64,000 bases of DNA from Pseudomonas chlororaphis (GTDB lineage: Bacteria > Pseudomonadota > Gammaproteobacteria > Pseudomonadales > Pseudomonadaceae), in NCBI RefSeq assembly GCF_000783395.1, contig NZ_JSFK01000023.1, positions 175,423 through 239,422 on the forward strand, read 5' to 3'. Position 1 is the stretch's first letter. Each line of letters begins with the position of its first letter. Both the position numbers and the translations under genes were made by a program. Shown here piece after piece: positions 16,518 through 26,003 of the stretch. The notes beneath the pieces were generated by a model. The model was not told where the DNA came from. It saw nothing but the letters and a program-made list of their open reading frames with translations, and did not search any database.

Positions 16518-18350
16518 TTGAAGCGTCCCCTCCTCCTGCTCCTGATCAGCCTGGCCTTGAGCTCAACCGCAAGCGCGACAATTACCGAAAGTCACGGTTA
16601 TGCGCAGTTCGGCACGCTCAAGTACCCGGCCAGATTTACCCACTTCGACTGGGTCAACCCACAAGCGCCCAAGGGCGGTACGTTGCGGGTGATGGCGTTC
16701 GGCACCTTCGATACGGTCAACCCGTACACCTTCAAGGGCACCAGCCCGGTCACCACAGCGAATTTCCTCCAGTACGGCATCAATGAGCTGAACGAGCCGT
16801 TGATGGTCGGCACCGGCCAGTACTCGCCTTCCGGCGACGAGCCGGCGTCCAGCTACGGCTTGATCGCGCAATCGGTGGAGTACAGCGAAGATCGCAGCTG
16901 GGTGGTGTTCAATCTGCGCCCGGAAGCGCGTTTTCACGATGGCACCCCAATCACCGCTTATGACGTGGCGTTCTCCTATCGAACGCTGCTCAAGGACGGC
17001 CATCCGCTGTACCGCACCGCGTTGCAGGAAGTGCTACGGGTCGACATTCTCAACAAACAGCGCATTCGCTTCGTACTCAAGCGCTCGGGCAATCCGCTGC
17101 TGATCCTGCGTCTCGGTGAATTGCCGGTGCTGCCGCAGCACTACTGGAAGGATCGCGACTTCAAGGCCACCACGTTCGAACCGCCACTGGGCAGCGGCCC
17201 GTATCGCATCACCTCGGTGACGCCGGGCCGGCAGTTGATCTTCGAGCGGGTCAAGGATTACTGGGGCAAGGACTTGCCGGTCAATCGCGGCAAGTACAAC
17301 TTCGATCGCATGGAAGTCGAGTTCTACCGCGACAGCGATGTGGCGTTCGAAGCATTCAAGGCTGGCGAGTTCGACATCTACATCGAGCATCAAGCAAAGA
17401 ACTGGGCCAACGGCTACAACTTCCCTGCCGTGCGCCGTGGCGATGTGATCAAGGCACAGATCCCGCATCAGATCCCGACCCAGACTCAGGGCCTGTTCAT
17501 GAACACCCGCCGCGCGACATTCTCGGACGTAAAGACCCGCGAAGCGCTCGGCCTGATGTTCGACTTCGAGTGGACCAATCGCGCGCTGTTCAGCGATGCC
17601 TACAAACGCACCAGCAGTTACTACCCCAACAGTGAATTCACAACCTCCGGCCTGCCGGTGGGGCATGAATGGCTGATGCTCAAGCCGTACAAGGATCAAC
17701 TGCCGGCCAGGCTGTTCACCGAGCCGTTCTCCCTGCCAAAAACCGACGGTCGCGGCATCCCCCGGGAAACCATGCGCAAGGCACTGGGATTGCTCGCCGA
17801 AGCTGGCTGGAAGCTCAACGGCCAACGCCTGCAAAACGCTGACGGCCAACCGCTGCGGTTCGAGCTGTTGCTGGTCAATCCGAACCTTGAGCGCCTGTAC
17901 CAGCCCTACATCGAGAACCTCAACAGCATCGGCATCGACGCGCGCCTGCGCACGGTGGATCGCGCCCAATACAAACAGCGCCTCGATCAATTTGATTTCG
18001 ACATGATCTCGATGACACTCAACCAGACCCTTAGCCCGGGCCTTGAGCAGTGGCAGTACTTCCACTCCAGCCAGGTCGGGGTCAAGGGCAGCAAGAATTA
18101 CGCGGGCATCGCCAACCCGGTGGTCGATCACCTGCTCGAACAACTGCTCGCCGCGCGCACCCGCGATGAGCAGGTCGCCGCCGGCAAGGCGCTCGACCGC
18201 GTACTGCTCTGGCAGCACTACAGCATTCCCAACTGGTACCTCAATTATCACCGTCTGGCCTACCGCAACCGGTTGGCCTTCGTCACCACGCCGCCCTACA
18301 CCCTGGGCCTGAGCGCGTGGTGGCTGAAGTCTTCGGAGAAAGATCGATGA
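16518..18350 (+). CDS. nppA1: Peptide ABC transporter substrate-binding protein 1
   Basis: A 610-residue periplasmic family 5 binding protein. The signal peptide is KRPLLLLLISLALSSTASA. It then shows YAQFGTLKYP and FDWVNPQAPKGGTLRV, and FNLRPEARFHDGTPITAYDV, typical of YejA/DppA relatives. The start is TTG; no upstream ATG is in frame and the signal peptide begins directly after it. The gene ends in an ATGA overlap with the second binding protein. In P. aeruginosa the equivalent operon (PA1807-PA1811, NppA1A2BCD) imports peptidyl-nucleoside antibiotics. Confidence 0.9.
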   Translation: MKRPLLLLLISLALSSTASATITESHGYAQFGTLKYPARFTHFDWVNPQAPKGGTLRVMAFGTFDTVNPYTFKGTSPVTTANFLQYGINELNEPLMVGTGQYSPSGDEPASSYGLIAQSVEYSEDRSWVVFNLRPEARFHDGTPITAYDVAFSYRTLLKDGHPLYRTALQEVLRVDILNKQRIRFVLKRSGNPLLILRLGELPVLPQHYWKDRDFKATTFEPPLGSGPYRITSVTPGRQLIFERVKDYWGKDLPVNRGKYNFDRMEVEFYRDSDVAFEAFKAGEFDIYIEHQAKNWANGYNFPAVRRGDVIKAQIPHQIPTQTQGLFMNTRRATFSDVKTREALGLMFDFEWTNRALFSDAYKRTSSYYPNSEFTTSGLPVGHEWLMLKPYKDQLPARLFTEPFSLPKTDGRGIPRETMRKALGLLAEAGWKLNGQRLQNADGQPLRFELLLVNPNLERLYQPYIENLNSIGIDARLRTVDRAQYKQRLDQFDFDMISMTLNQTLSPGLEQWQYFHSSQVGVKGSKNYAGIANPVVDHLLEQLLAARTRDEQVAAGKALDRVLLWQHYSIPNWYLNYHRLAYRNRLAFVTTPPYTLGLSAWWLKSSEKDR

Positions 18351-20188
18351 AACCCATCCGCGCCCTGCTCGTGCAGGCCAGCGGCTTGCTGTTCGCTGGG
18401 CTGGCCATCGCCGCCCCGCAACACGCCGTGACCCTGTACAACGAGCCGCCGAAATACCCGGCCGATTTCAAGCAGTTCGATTACGTGAATCCCGATGCGC
18501 CCAAGGGCGGCGTGTTTCGTCAGGCCGGGTTCGGCGGCTTCGACAGCCTCAACCCGTTTATCAGCAAAGGCGTGCCGGCCGATGACGTCGGGCAGATCTA
18601 CGACACCCTGACCAAACACAGCCTCGACGAGCCGTTCACCGAATACGGCCTGATCGCCGGCAAAATCGAAAAAGCCCCGGACAATAGCTGGGTGCGTTTC
18701 TACCTGCGCCCCGAAGCACGCTTCCATGATGGCCACCCGGTGCGTGCCGACGATGTGGTGTTCAGCTTCAACACGCTGACCAAGGAAGGCTCGCCGATGT
18801 TTCGCGGCTACTACAGCGACGTCTCCCAAGTGATCGCCGAAGACCCGCTGAAAGTGCTGTTCAAGTTCAAACACAGCAACAACCGCGAGTTGCCGCTGAT
18901 CCTCGGCCAGTTGCCGGTGCTGCCAAAACACTGGTGGGCCGATCGCGACTTCAACAAGGGCAATCTGGAAATCCCGCTGGGCAGCGGCCCGTACAAGGTC
19001 GCCGAAGTCAAGGCTGGCCGTTCGGTGCGCTACGAGCGGGTCAAGGATTACTGGGGCAAAGACCTGCCGGTCAACCGTGGCTTCTACAATTTCGACACGA
19101 TGACCACCGATTACTACCGCGACAACACCGTCGCCCTCGAAGCGTTGAAGGCCGGGCAGTTCGATTACTGGCTGGAAATGACCGCGAAAAACTGGGCCAA
19201 CGCTTACAACATTCCGGCGGTCACCGAGGGCCGCTTGATCAAGGAACAGATCGCCAACAGCAACCCGACCGGCATGCAAGGCTTCGTTTACAACTTGCGC
19301 CGTCCAGTGTTCCAGGACGCGCGGGTGCGTCAAGCGCTTGGCCTGCTGTTCGATTTTGAATGGACCAACAAGCAACTGTTCAACGGCGCCTACTTCCGCA
19401 CCCGCAGCTATTTCGAAAACTCGGAAATGGCCGCCACGGGGCTGCCCGACGCCGATCAACGGGCGATCCTCGAGCCGTTCCGCAGCAAACTGCCGGCGCA
19501 AGTGTTCAGTGAAGCCTTCGAAAACCCCAAGACCGACGCCAGCGGCATGATCCGCACCCAACAGCGCGAGGCCTATCAACTGCTGCAAGAGGCTGGCTGG
19601 AAGATCGTCGACGACAAAATGGTCGACGCCACCGGCAAACCGGTGGTCATCGAATTCCTCCTTGCGCAGACCGAATTCGAGCGCGTATTGCTGCCGTTCA
19701 AGCGCAACCTCAGCGACCTCGGCATCGATCTGGTAATCCGTCGCGTCGACGTTTCGCAGTACATCAACCGCGTGCGTTCGCGGGACTTCGACATGATGGT
19801 CGGCAGCTTCCCGCAGTCCAACTCGCCGGGTAACGAGCAGCGCGAATACTGGATGAGCGCCGCCGCCGATAAACCGAGCAGCCGCAATTCCTTGGGTTTG
19901 AAAGACCCGATCGTCGATCAACTGGTCGAGAATCTGATCAACGCCGATTCACGCAAAAGCCTGGTGGCCCATGCCCGTGCGCTGGATCGTGTGCTGCAAT
20001 GGGGTTATTACGTGATCCCCAACTGGCACATCAAGACCTGGCGCGTGGCTTACTGGAATCACATCGGTCACCCGAAGGTCTCACCCAAGTACGACATCGG
20101 GATTAACACCTGGTGGGTCAAACCGGACGCGAAACCTGCCATAGAAGTCGAAACCAAACTGCAAGCCGACCCTGCGGGCACGGAGTAA
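18347..20188 (+). CDS. nppA2: Peptide ABC transporter substrate-binding protein 2
   Basis: A 613-residue paralogue of the preceding gene with its own signal peptide (KPIRALLVQASGLLFAGLAIAA). Long matching stretches such as VKDYWGKDLPVNRG and LGSGPY occur in both, so the pair arose by tandem duplication, but the N-terminal thirds and ligand-facing segments differ. Its ATG overlaps the nppA1 stop (ATGA). The two binding proteins probably feed one permease with different peptide ranges (inference). The frame back to 18317 lies inside nppA1 and is rejected. Confidence 0.9.
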   Translation: MKPIRALLVQASGLLFAGLAIAAPQHAVTLYNEPPKYPADFKQFDYVNPDAPKGGVFRQAGFGGFDSLNPFISKGVPADDVGQIYDTLTKHSLDEPFTEYGLIAGKIEKAPDNSWVRFYLRPEARFHDGHPVRADDVVFSFNTLTKEGSPMFRGYYSDVSQVIAEDPLKVLFKFKHSNNRELPLILGQLPVLPKHWWADRDFNKGNLEIPLGSGPYKVAEVKAGRSVRYERVKDYWGKDLPVNRGFYNFDTMTTDYYRDNTVALEALKAGQFDYWLEMTAKNWANAYNIPAVTEGRLIKEQIANSNPTGMQGFVYNLRRPVFQDARVRQALGLLFDFEWTNKQLFNGAYFRTRSYFENSEMAATGLPDADQRAILEPFRSKLPAQVFSEAFENPKTDASGMIRTQQREAYQLLQEAGWKIVDDKMVDATGKPVVIEFLLAQTEFERVLLPFKRNLSDLGIDLVIRRVDVSQYINRVRSRDFDMMVGSFPQSNSPGNEQREYWMSAAADKPSSRNSLGLKDPIVDQLVENLINADSRKSLVAHARALDRVLQWGYYVIPNWHIKTWRVAYWNHIGHPKVSPKYDIGINTWWVKPDAKPAIEVETKLQADPAGTE

Positions 20189-20192
20189 TCAG

Positions 20193-21266
20193 ATGCTGGC
20201 GTATATTTTTCGGCGACTGCTGCTGATCATCCCGACGCTGTTCGGCATTTTGCTGATCAACTTTGTGATCATCCAGGCTGCGCCCGGCGGCCCGGTGGAA
20301 CAGATGATCGCCAAGCTCGAAGGCTTTGAAGGCGCCACCAGCCGCATTGCCGGCGGCGGTGCCGAGGTGTCGGTGGCCGGTTCGTCGTATCGCGGTGCGC
20401 AGGGTCTGGACCCGGCGCTGATCAAGGAAATCGAGCACATGTACGGGTTCGACAAATCGGCCCCGGAACGCCTGTGGATCATGGTCAAGAACTACGCGCA
20501 GCTGGACTTCGGCGACAGTTTTTTCCGCGACGCCAAGGTCATCGACCTGATCAAGGAAAAGATGCCGGTGTCGATCTCGCTCGGGCTGTGGAGCACGCTG
20601 ATCATGTACCTGGTGTCGATCCCGCTGGGGATCGCCAAGGCCACGCGACACGGCAGCCACTTCGATGTGTGGACCAGTTCGGCAATCATCGTCGGCTATG
20701 CGATCCCGGCGTTCCTCTTTGCAATCCTGTTGATCGTGGTGTTTGCCGGCGGCAGTTATCTCGACTGGTTCCCGTTGCGCGGCCTGACCTCGAACAACTT
20801 CGATGAACTGAGCTTCGGCGGCAAGATCCTCGATTACTTCTGGCATTTGGCATTGCCGGTGACTGCGCTGGTGATCGGTAACTTCGCGACCATGACCCTG
20901 TTGACCAAAAACAGCTTCCTCGACGAGATCAACAAACAATACGTGGTCACCGCCAAAGCCAAGGGCCTGACCCGCCATCGCGTGCTCTACGGCCATGTGT
21001 TCCGCAACGCCATGCTGTTGGTGATTGCCGGATTCCCGTCGGCGTTTATCGGCATTTTCTTCACAGGCTCTCTGCTGGTGGAAGTGATTTTCTCCCTCGA
21101 CGGTTTGGGCCTGATGAGTTTCGAAGCGGCGATCAACCGCGATTACCCGGTGGTGTTCGGCACCCTGTTCATCTTCACCCTGCTCGGGCTGGTGGTGAAA
21201 CTGATCGGCGACCTCACCTACACCCTGGTCGATCCGCGCATCGACTTCGAAAGCCGGGAGCATTGA
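20193..21266 (+). CDS. nppB: Peptide ABC transporter permease (YejB-like)
   Basis: A 357-residue inner-membrane permease. The N-terminal segment YIFRRLLLIIPTLFGILLINFVII is typical of DppB/YejB. About six membrane spans follow, and the cytoplasmic EAA-type loop for the ATPase reads YVVTAKAKGLTRHRVLYGHVFRNAML. It starts 4 bp after nppA2 and ends 1 bp before nppC. YejB-type proteins carry a long periplasmic insertion after the first span, and one is present here (about residues 30-130). Confidence 0.93.
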   Translation: MLAYIFRRLLLIIPTLFGILLINFVIIQAAPGGPVEQMIAKLEGFEGATSRIAGGGAEVSVAGSSYRGAQGLDPALIKEIEHMYGFDKSAPERLWIMVKNYAQLDFGDSFFRDAKVIDLIKEKMPVSISLGLWSTLIMYLVSIPLGIAKATRHGSHFDVWTSSAIIVGYAIPAFLFAILLIVVFAGGSYLDWFPLRGLTSNNFDELSFGGKILDYFWHLALPVTALVIGNFATMTLLTKNSFLDEINKQYVVTAKAKGLTRHRVLYGHVFRNAMLLVIAGFPSAFIGIFFTGSLLVEVIFSLDGLGLMSFEAAINRDYPVVFGTLFIFTLLGLVVKLIGDLTYTLVDPRIDFESREH

Positions 21267-21267
21267 G

Positions 21268-22287
21268 ATGAACCTGTCCCCTCTCAACCGCCGACGCTTC
21301 GAACTGTTCAAGGCCAACAAGCGCGGCTGGTGGTCGCTGTGGCTGTTTCTGATTCTGTTCGGCGCCAGCCTCGGCGCCGAGCTGATCGCCAACGACAAGC
21401 CGCTGGTGGTGCATTACGACAACAACTGGTACTTCCCGGCGATCAAGCGCTACCCGGAAACCACTTTCGGCGGCGAATTCCCGCTGGAAGCCAACTACAA
21501 GAGCCCGTACATCCGCGAACTGCTCAAAGCCAAGGATGCCTGGGTGTTGTGGGCGCCGATTCCCTACAGCTATCAAAGCATCAACTACGACCTGAAAGTT
21601 CCGGCGCCGGCGCCACCGTCGGCGGACAACTTGTTGGGAACCGACGATCAGGGTCGCGATGTACTGGCGCGGGTGATTTACGGCTTCCGGATTTCGGTGC
21701 TGTTCGCGCTGACGTTGACCGTGTTGAGTTCGATCATTGGCGTGATTGCCGGCGCGTTGCAGGGTTTCTATGGCGGCTGGGTCGATCTGGCCGGGCAGCG
21801 TTTTCTGGAGATCTGGTCGGGGCTGCCAGTGCTGTACCTGCTGATCATTCTCGCCAGTTTCGTCCAGCCGAATTTCTGGTGGCTGCTGGGGATCATGCTG
21901 CTGTTCTCGTGGATGAGCCTGGTCGACGTGGTGCGCGCCGAGTTCCTCCGTGGTCGCAACCTCGAATACGTACGTGCGGCGCGGGCGCTGGGCATGCAGA
22001 ACGGCGCGATCATGTTCCGCCACATTCTGCCCAACGCGATGGTTTCGACCATGACGTTTATGCCGTTCATCCTCACCGGCGCCATCGGTACGCTCACCGC
22101 GTTGGACTTCCTCGGTTTCGGTTTGCCGGCCGGCAGTCCGTCGCTGGGTGAACTGGTCGCCCAGGGCAAATCCAACCTGCAAGCGCCGTGGCTGGGCATG
22201 AGCGCGTTTGCCGTGCTGGCGCTGATGTTGAGTTTGCTGGTGTTTATCGGCGAGTCCGCTCGCGATGCCTTCGACCCGAGGAAGTGA
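21268..22287 (+). CDS. nppC: Peptide ABC transporter permease (YejE-like)
   Basis: A 339-residue permease. The N-terminus NRRRFELFKANKRGWWSLWLF matches YejE. A large periplasmic loop (about residues 45-125) contains the NNWYFPAIKRYPETTFGGEFP segment of the YejE branch, which sets it apart from generic OppC. The GTDDQGRDVLARVIYG motif and an EAA loop (FLRGRNLEYVRAARALGMQNGAIMFRHILPNAM) follow. It partners NppB in the channel. Confidence 0.93.
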   Translation: MNLSPLNRRRFELFKANKRGWWSLWLFLILFGASLGAELIANDKPLVVHYDNNWYFPAIKRYPETTFGGEFPLEANYKSPYIRELLKAKDAWVLWAPIPYSYQSINYDLKVPAPAPPSADNLLGTDDQGRDVLARVIYGFRISVLFALTLTVLSSIIGVIAGALQGFYGGWVDLAGQRFLEIWSGLPVLYLLIILASFVQPNFWWLLGIMLLFSWMSLVDVVRAEFLRGRNLEYVRAARALGMQNGAIMFRHILPNAMVSTMTFMPFILTGAIGTLTALDFLGFGLPAGSPSLGELVAQGKSNLQAPWLGMSAFAVLALMLSLLVFIGESARDAFDPRK

Positions 22288-22288
22288 A

Positions 22289-23899
22289 ATGAATCAGGAC
22301 AATCTGATCGAAGTGCGCGACCTCGCCGTCGAGTTCGGTTTCGGCGAGCGCGTGCACCGGGTCGTTGAAGGCGTGAGTTTCGACATCAAGCGTGGCGAAA
22401 CCCTGGCGCTGGTCGGCGAATCCGGCTCGGGCAAATCGGTGACCGCGCACTCGATTTTGCGTTTGCTGCCCTACCCGATGGCCCGCCATCCGGCCGGCAG
22501 CATCAATTACGCCGGGCAAAACCTGCTGGGCCTCAGCGAAAAAACCATCCGTCACATTCGCGGCAACCGCATCGCGATGATCTTTCAGGAGCCGATGACC
22601 TCGCTGAATCCGCTGCACTCGATCGAGAAGCAGATCAACGAAGTGCTCGGCATCCACAAGGGCCTGACCGGCAAAGTGGCGACCAAGCGTACGCTGGAGC
22701 TGTTGGAGATGGTCGGCATCCCCGAGCCGCACAAACGCCTCAAGGCCCTGCCCCACGAACTCTCTGGCGGTCAGCGCCAACGGGTGATGATCGCCATGGC
22801 CCTGGCCAACGAGCCGGAACTGCTGATTGCCGACGAGCCGACCACCGCTCTGGACGTGACCGTTCAGCTGAAAATCCTCGATTTGCTCAAGGAATTGCAG
22901 GCCAGATTGGGCATGTCGCTGTTACTGATCAGTCACGATTTGAACCTGGTGCGAAGAATTGCGCATCGTGTATGTGTCATGCAGCGCGGTTGCATCGTCG
23001 AACAGGCATCGTGCGCAGAGCTGTTCCGTTCGCCGCAGCATCCGTACACTCGGGAATTGCTCGGCGCGGAGCCCAGCGGCGGCCCGGCGAGCAATAAAAT
23101 CGGCGCGCCGCTGCTTGAAGTCGAGGACCTGAAAGTCTGGTTTCCGATCAAGAAAGGCCTGTTCAAGCGCACGGTGGATCACGTCAAGGCAGTGGACGGC
23201 ATCAATTTCAGCCTGCCTCAGGGTCAGACTCTGGGGATTGTCGGCGAAAGCGGTTCCGGCAAATCCACCCTGGGTCTGGCGATTTTGCGGCTGATCGGCA
23301 GCAAAGGCGCGATCCGTTTTGAAGGCAAGCAGCTAGACTGCCTGACGCAGAACGAGGTTCGCCCGTTGCGTCGGGAAATGCAGGTGGTGTTTCAGGATCC
23401 GTTTGGCAGCCTGAGCCCGCGCATGTGTGTCAGCGACATCGTTGGCGAAGGCCTGCGGATTCACAAGATGGGCAGCGCCGAGGAACAAGAGGCGGCGATT
23501 GTTGCGGCATTGAAGGAGGTAGGTCTGGATCCGGAAACCCGGCACCGCTACCCCCACGAATTTTCCGGTGGGCAACGGCAACGAATCGCCATTGCCCGGG
23601 CTTTGGTGCTGAAACCGGCGCTGATCCTGCTGGACGAGCCGACGTCGGCGCTCGACCGGACGGTGCAGCGGCAAGTGGTGGAGCTGTTGCGTTCACTGCA
23701 AGCCAAGTACAACCTGACGTATTTGTTTATCAGCCATGACCTGGCTGTCGTCAAAGCGCTGAGCCACCAGTTGATGGTGGTCAAGCATGGCCAAGTGGTC
23801 GAACAGGGAGACGCGCAAAGTATTTTTGCCGCCCCCCAACATCCGTATACACAGCAGTTGCTGGAAGCCGCTTTTTTGGCACCAGCCACTGCGCAATAA
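22289..23899 (+). CDS. nppD: Peptide ABC transporter ATP-binding protein (YejF-like, fused)
   Basis: A 536-residue double ATPase. Domain 1 has Walker A GESGSGKSVTA near 41, signature LSGGQRQRVMIAMAL and Walker B LLIADEPTTALDVT. Domain 2 has GESGSGKSTLGLA near 330, FSGGQRQRIAIARAL and LILLDEPTSALDRT. Both halves look catalytically complete. The start follows the nppC stop by 1 bp; an in-frame extension from 22265 overlaps nppC and is not used. The fabI ribosome site lies directly downstream. Confidence 0.94.
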   Translation: MNQDNLIEVRDLAVEFGFGERVHRVVEGVSFDIKRGETLALVGESGSGKSVTAHSILRLLPYPMARHPAGSINYAGQNLLGLSEKTIRHIRGNRIAMIFQEPMTSLNPLHSIEKQINEVLGIHKGLTGKVATKRTLELLEMVGIPEPHKRLKALPHELSGGQRQRVMIAMALANEPELLIADEPTTALDVTVQLKILDLLKELQARLGMSLLLISHDLNLVRRIAHRVCVMQRGCIVEQASCAELFRSPQHPYTRELLGAEPSGGPASNKIGAPLLEVEDLKVWFPIKKGLFKRTVDHVKAVDGINFSLPQGQTLGIVGESGSGKSTLGLAILRLIGSKGAIRFEGKQLDCLTQNEVRPLRREMQVVFQDPFGSLSPRMCVSDIVGEGLRIHKMGSAEEQEAAIVAALKEVGLDPETRHRYPHEFSGGQRQRIAIARALVLKPALILLDEPTSALDRTVQRQVVELLRSLQAKYNLTYLFISHDLAVVKALSHQLMVVKHGQVVEQGDAQSIFAAPQHPYTQQLLEAAFLAPATAQ

Positions 23900-23918
23900 C
23901 CTGAAAGAGGAGCAACAC

Positions 23919-24713
23919 ATGGGTTTTCTCGCCGGTAAGCGCGTACTGATCGTCGGTGTCGCCAGCAAGCTGTCCATCGCATCCGGCATCGCTGCCGCCA
24001 TGCATCGCGAGGGCGCTGAGCTTGCCTTCACTTATCAGAACGACAAACTGAAAGGTCGTGTTGAAGAATTCGCCCAAGGCTGGGGTTCGAGCCCTGAGCT
24101 GTGCTTCCCGTGCGACGTGGCCAGCGATGAAGAAATCGCCAAGGTCTTCGAAGCGCTGAGCAAGAAGTGGGACGGCCTGGACTGCATCGTCCACTCCGTT
24201 GGTTTCGCCCCGGGCGACCAACTGGACGGCGACTTCACCGAAGCCACCACCCGTGACGGTTTCCGCATCGCTCACGACATCAGCGCCTACAGCTTCGTGG
24301 CCCTGGCCAAAGCCGGTCGCGAAATGATGAAAGGCCGCAACGGCAGCCTGCTGACCCTGTCGTACCTGGGCGCCGAACGCACCATGCCTAACTACAACGT
24401 GATGGGCATGGCCAAGGCTTCGCTGGAAGCTGGCGTACGTTACCTGGCTGGCTCCCTGGGCCCGGACGGCACCCGCGTCAACTGCGTATCGGCTGGCCCG
24501 ATCCGTACCCTGGCAGCCTCGGGCATCAAGAACTTCCGCAAGATGCTGGCCGCCAACGAAGCGCAAACCCCGCTGCGTCGCAACGTCACCATCGACGAAG
24601 TCGGCAACGCCGGCGCCTTCCTGTGCTCCGACCTGGCGTCGGGCATCAGCGGCGAAATCATGTACGTCGACGGCGGCTTCAACACCACCGCCATGGGCAA
24701 CATCGAAGAGTGA
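23919..24713 (+). CDS. fabI: Enoyl-[acyl-carrier-protein] reductase (NADH)
   Basis: This cytosolic enzyme reduces enoyl-ACP in fatty-acid elongation and is the target of triclosan. The 264-residue length is typical. The atypical nucleotide loop GVASKLSIASGIA is near 13, and the catalytic residues Tyr149, Tyr159 and Lys166 are in SYLGAERTMPNYNVMGMAK. It starts 19 bp after nppD behind an AAAGAGGAG site, so the ABC importer and fabI form one operon as in P. aeruginosa. It ends at a strong terminator. Confidence 0.97.
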   Translation: MGFLAGKRVLIVGVASKLSIASGIAAAMHREGAELAFTYQNDKLKGRVEEFAQGWGSSPELCFPCDVASDEEIAKVFEALSKKWDGLDCIVHSVGFAPGDQLDGDFTEATTRDGFRIAHDISAYSFVALAKAGREMMKGRNGSLLTLSYLGAERTMPNYNVMGMAKASLEAGVRYLAGSLGPDGTRVNCVSAGPIRTLAASGIKNFRKMLAANEAQTPLRRNVTIDEVGNAGAFLCSDLASGISGEIMYVDGGFNTTAMGNIEE

Positions 24714-24730
24714 TCTTCGCTTAGCCAATA

Positions 24731-24760
24731 AAAAACCCGCCTCTTCAGGCGGGTTTTTTT
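24731..24760 (+). terminator. Terminator of the npp-fabI operon
   Basis: The arms CCCGCCT and AGGCGGG enclose a four-base loop, with A-run upstream and seven T residues downstream. It may work in both directions, but no convergent transcript ends immediately beyond it. Confidence 0.93.
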
Positions 24761-24792
24761 ATGCCTGCTATTTCTTGAACAACCCAAATCCC

Positions 24793-24967
24793 TTGTAGGA
24801 GTGAGCCTGCTCGCGATAGCGGTGGGTCAGACAATCAAGATGTTGAATGTGCGGACGCCATCGCTGGCAAGCCAGATCCCACAGGGATCTGCAGTGAATC
24901 GGGACTTTGTGAACACCCGAGAGACCTGTGGGAGCTGCGGTGCGACGATTCGACTTGCCAGCGATGG
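24793..24967. repeat. Mixed REP cluster
   Basis: Three REP-like units sit between fabI and the GGDEF gene. The first, at 24793-24820, is of the gagcctgctcgcga type. The second, at 24857-24886, is of the ctggcaagccag type in opposite orientation. The third, at 24924-24967, is a variant whose arm is split by tgcggtgcgacgattcg. Pairing two different REP classes suggests a decayed element. Confidence 0.75.
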
Positions 24968-24975
24968 GGCCCGAA

Positions 24976-25941
24976 TCAACAGCGCTTCAGGGCCTGCTTG
25001 TGCGCATACATCGCGCCATCCGCGTCGGCGAGCAGGCGATCCACGGTTTCGTGGCGTTTGCCGTCGTATTCAATCTGCCCGACGCTGAAGCGAATCGCAT
25101 ACCCGCGATGCAGCGTGGCATTACGCTCTTCAAGGATCTCCTTGAGCCGCGCCATGATCGCGTTGGTTTCGATGTGGCTCGACCCCGTCAGCAACGCGAC
25201 AAACTCATCCCCCCCCAAGCGTCCGACCACATCGCTCTCGCGAAAGGCTATGCGCAACACATCAGCAAAGGTCTTCAGCGCACTGTCACCCTCGGCATGG
25301 CCATAAAGATCATTGATCTGCTTGAAGTCATTGAGATCAAAAAACAACAACGTCGCTGGCCGCTCCAGCCGCGCGCAGGCGTCCAGTGCATGCTGGGCCA
25401 ACTGCTTGAAGCCGCGTCGGTTGGACAGCAACGTCAACTCGTCCATGCTCGCCATCTGCACGGCGGTCAGCTCTTGCTCGGCCATTTCCGCGAGATCACG
25501 CAACAGCGCGCGCTCTTCATCGTCGAGCTCACGGGGCTTGGTATCGATCAGGCACAAGGTGCCCATCTTATTGCCGTTGGGTACGGTCAGCGGGTAGCCG
25601 GCGTAGAAGCGAATATTCGGTTCGCCCGTGACCAGCGGATTGTCGTGGAAACGCACGTCCTCGCGGGCATCGGGCACCAGCAGCAAGTCGTTCTGAAGAA
25701 TCGCGTGGCCGCAGAACGACACATCCCTCGACGTTTCAGTGGCGTCCAGGCCCACGCAGGACTTGAACCACTGGCGATCCTTATCGACCAGCGTCACCAG
25801 CGCAATCGGCACATTGAACAGGCGCTTGGCCAACCGCGTCAGCCGATCAAAACGCTCCTCGGGCGCCGAATCAAGAAGATCGAGGCCGTGCAACACCTGA
25901 ATCCGTGCAGCTTCATTAGCGGGTTTTCCTGGAACCAGCAT
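24976..25941 (-). CDS. GAF-GGDEF diguanylate cyclase
   Basis: A 321-residue soluble protein. A GAF sensor covers about residues 25-160 (LFNVPIALVTLVDKDRQWFKS, FCGHAIL, YAGYPL). The C-terminal GGDEF domain has an intact active site GRLGGDEFVALL. An RESD inhibitory site lies five residues upstream, so the enzyme should make c-di-GMP with product feedback. The ATG with TGGAG seven bases upstream is preferred over an in-frame GTG two codons earlier. It is monocistronic. Confidence 0.92.
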   Translation of the reverse strand: MLVPGKPANEAARIQVLHGLDLLDSAPEERFDRLTRLAKRLFNVPIALVTLVDKDRQWFKSCVGLDATETSRDVSFCGHAILQNDLLLVPDAREDVRFHDNPLVTGEPNIRFYAGYPLTVPNGNKMGTLCLIDTKPRELDDEERALLRDLAEMAEQELTAVQMASMDELTLLSNRRGFKQLAQHALDACARLERPATLLFFDLNDFKQINDLYGHAEGDSALKTFADVLRIAFRESDVVGRLGGDEFVALLTGSSHIETNAIMARLKEILEERNATLHRGYAIRFSVGQIEYDGKRHETVDRLLADADGAMYAHKQALKRC

Positions 25942-26003
25942 TCGCACACTCCATTGTCATCAATGCACTTGAGCGTAGCGCAAATCAGCGAGGCTTCACC
26001 CCG

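Noticed and set aside
18296..19921. Open frame of 541 codons on the minus strand
   Set aside because: It is antisense to nppA2, with no family pattern and no ribosome site.
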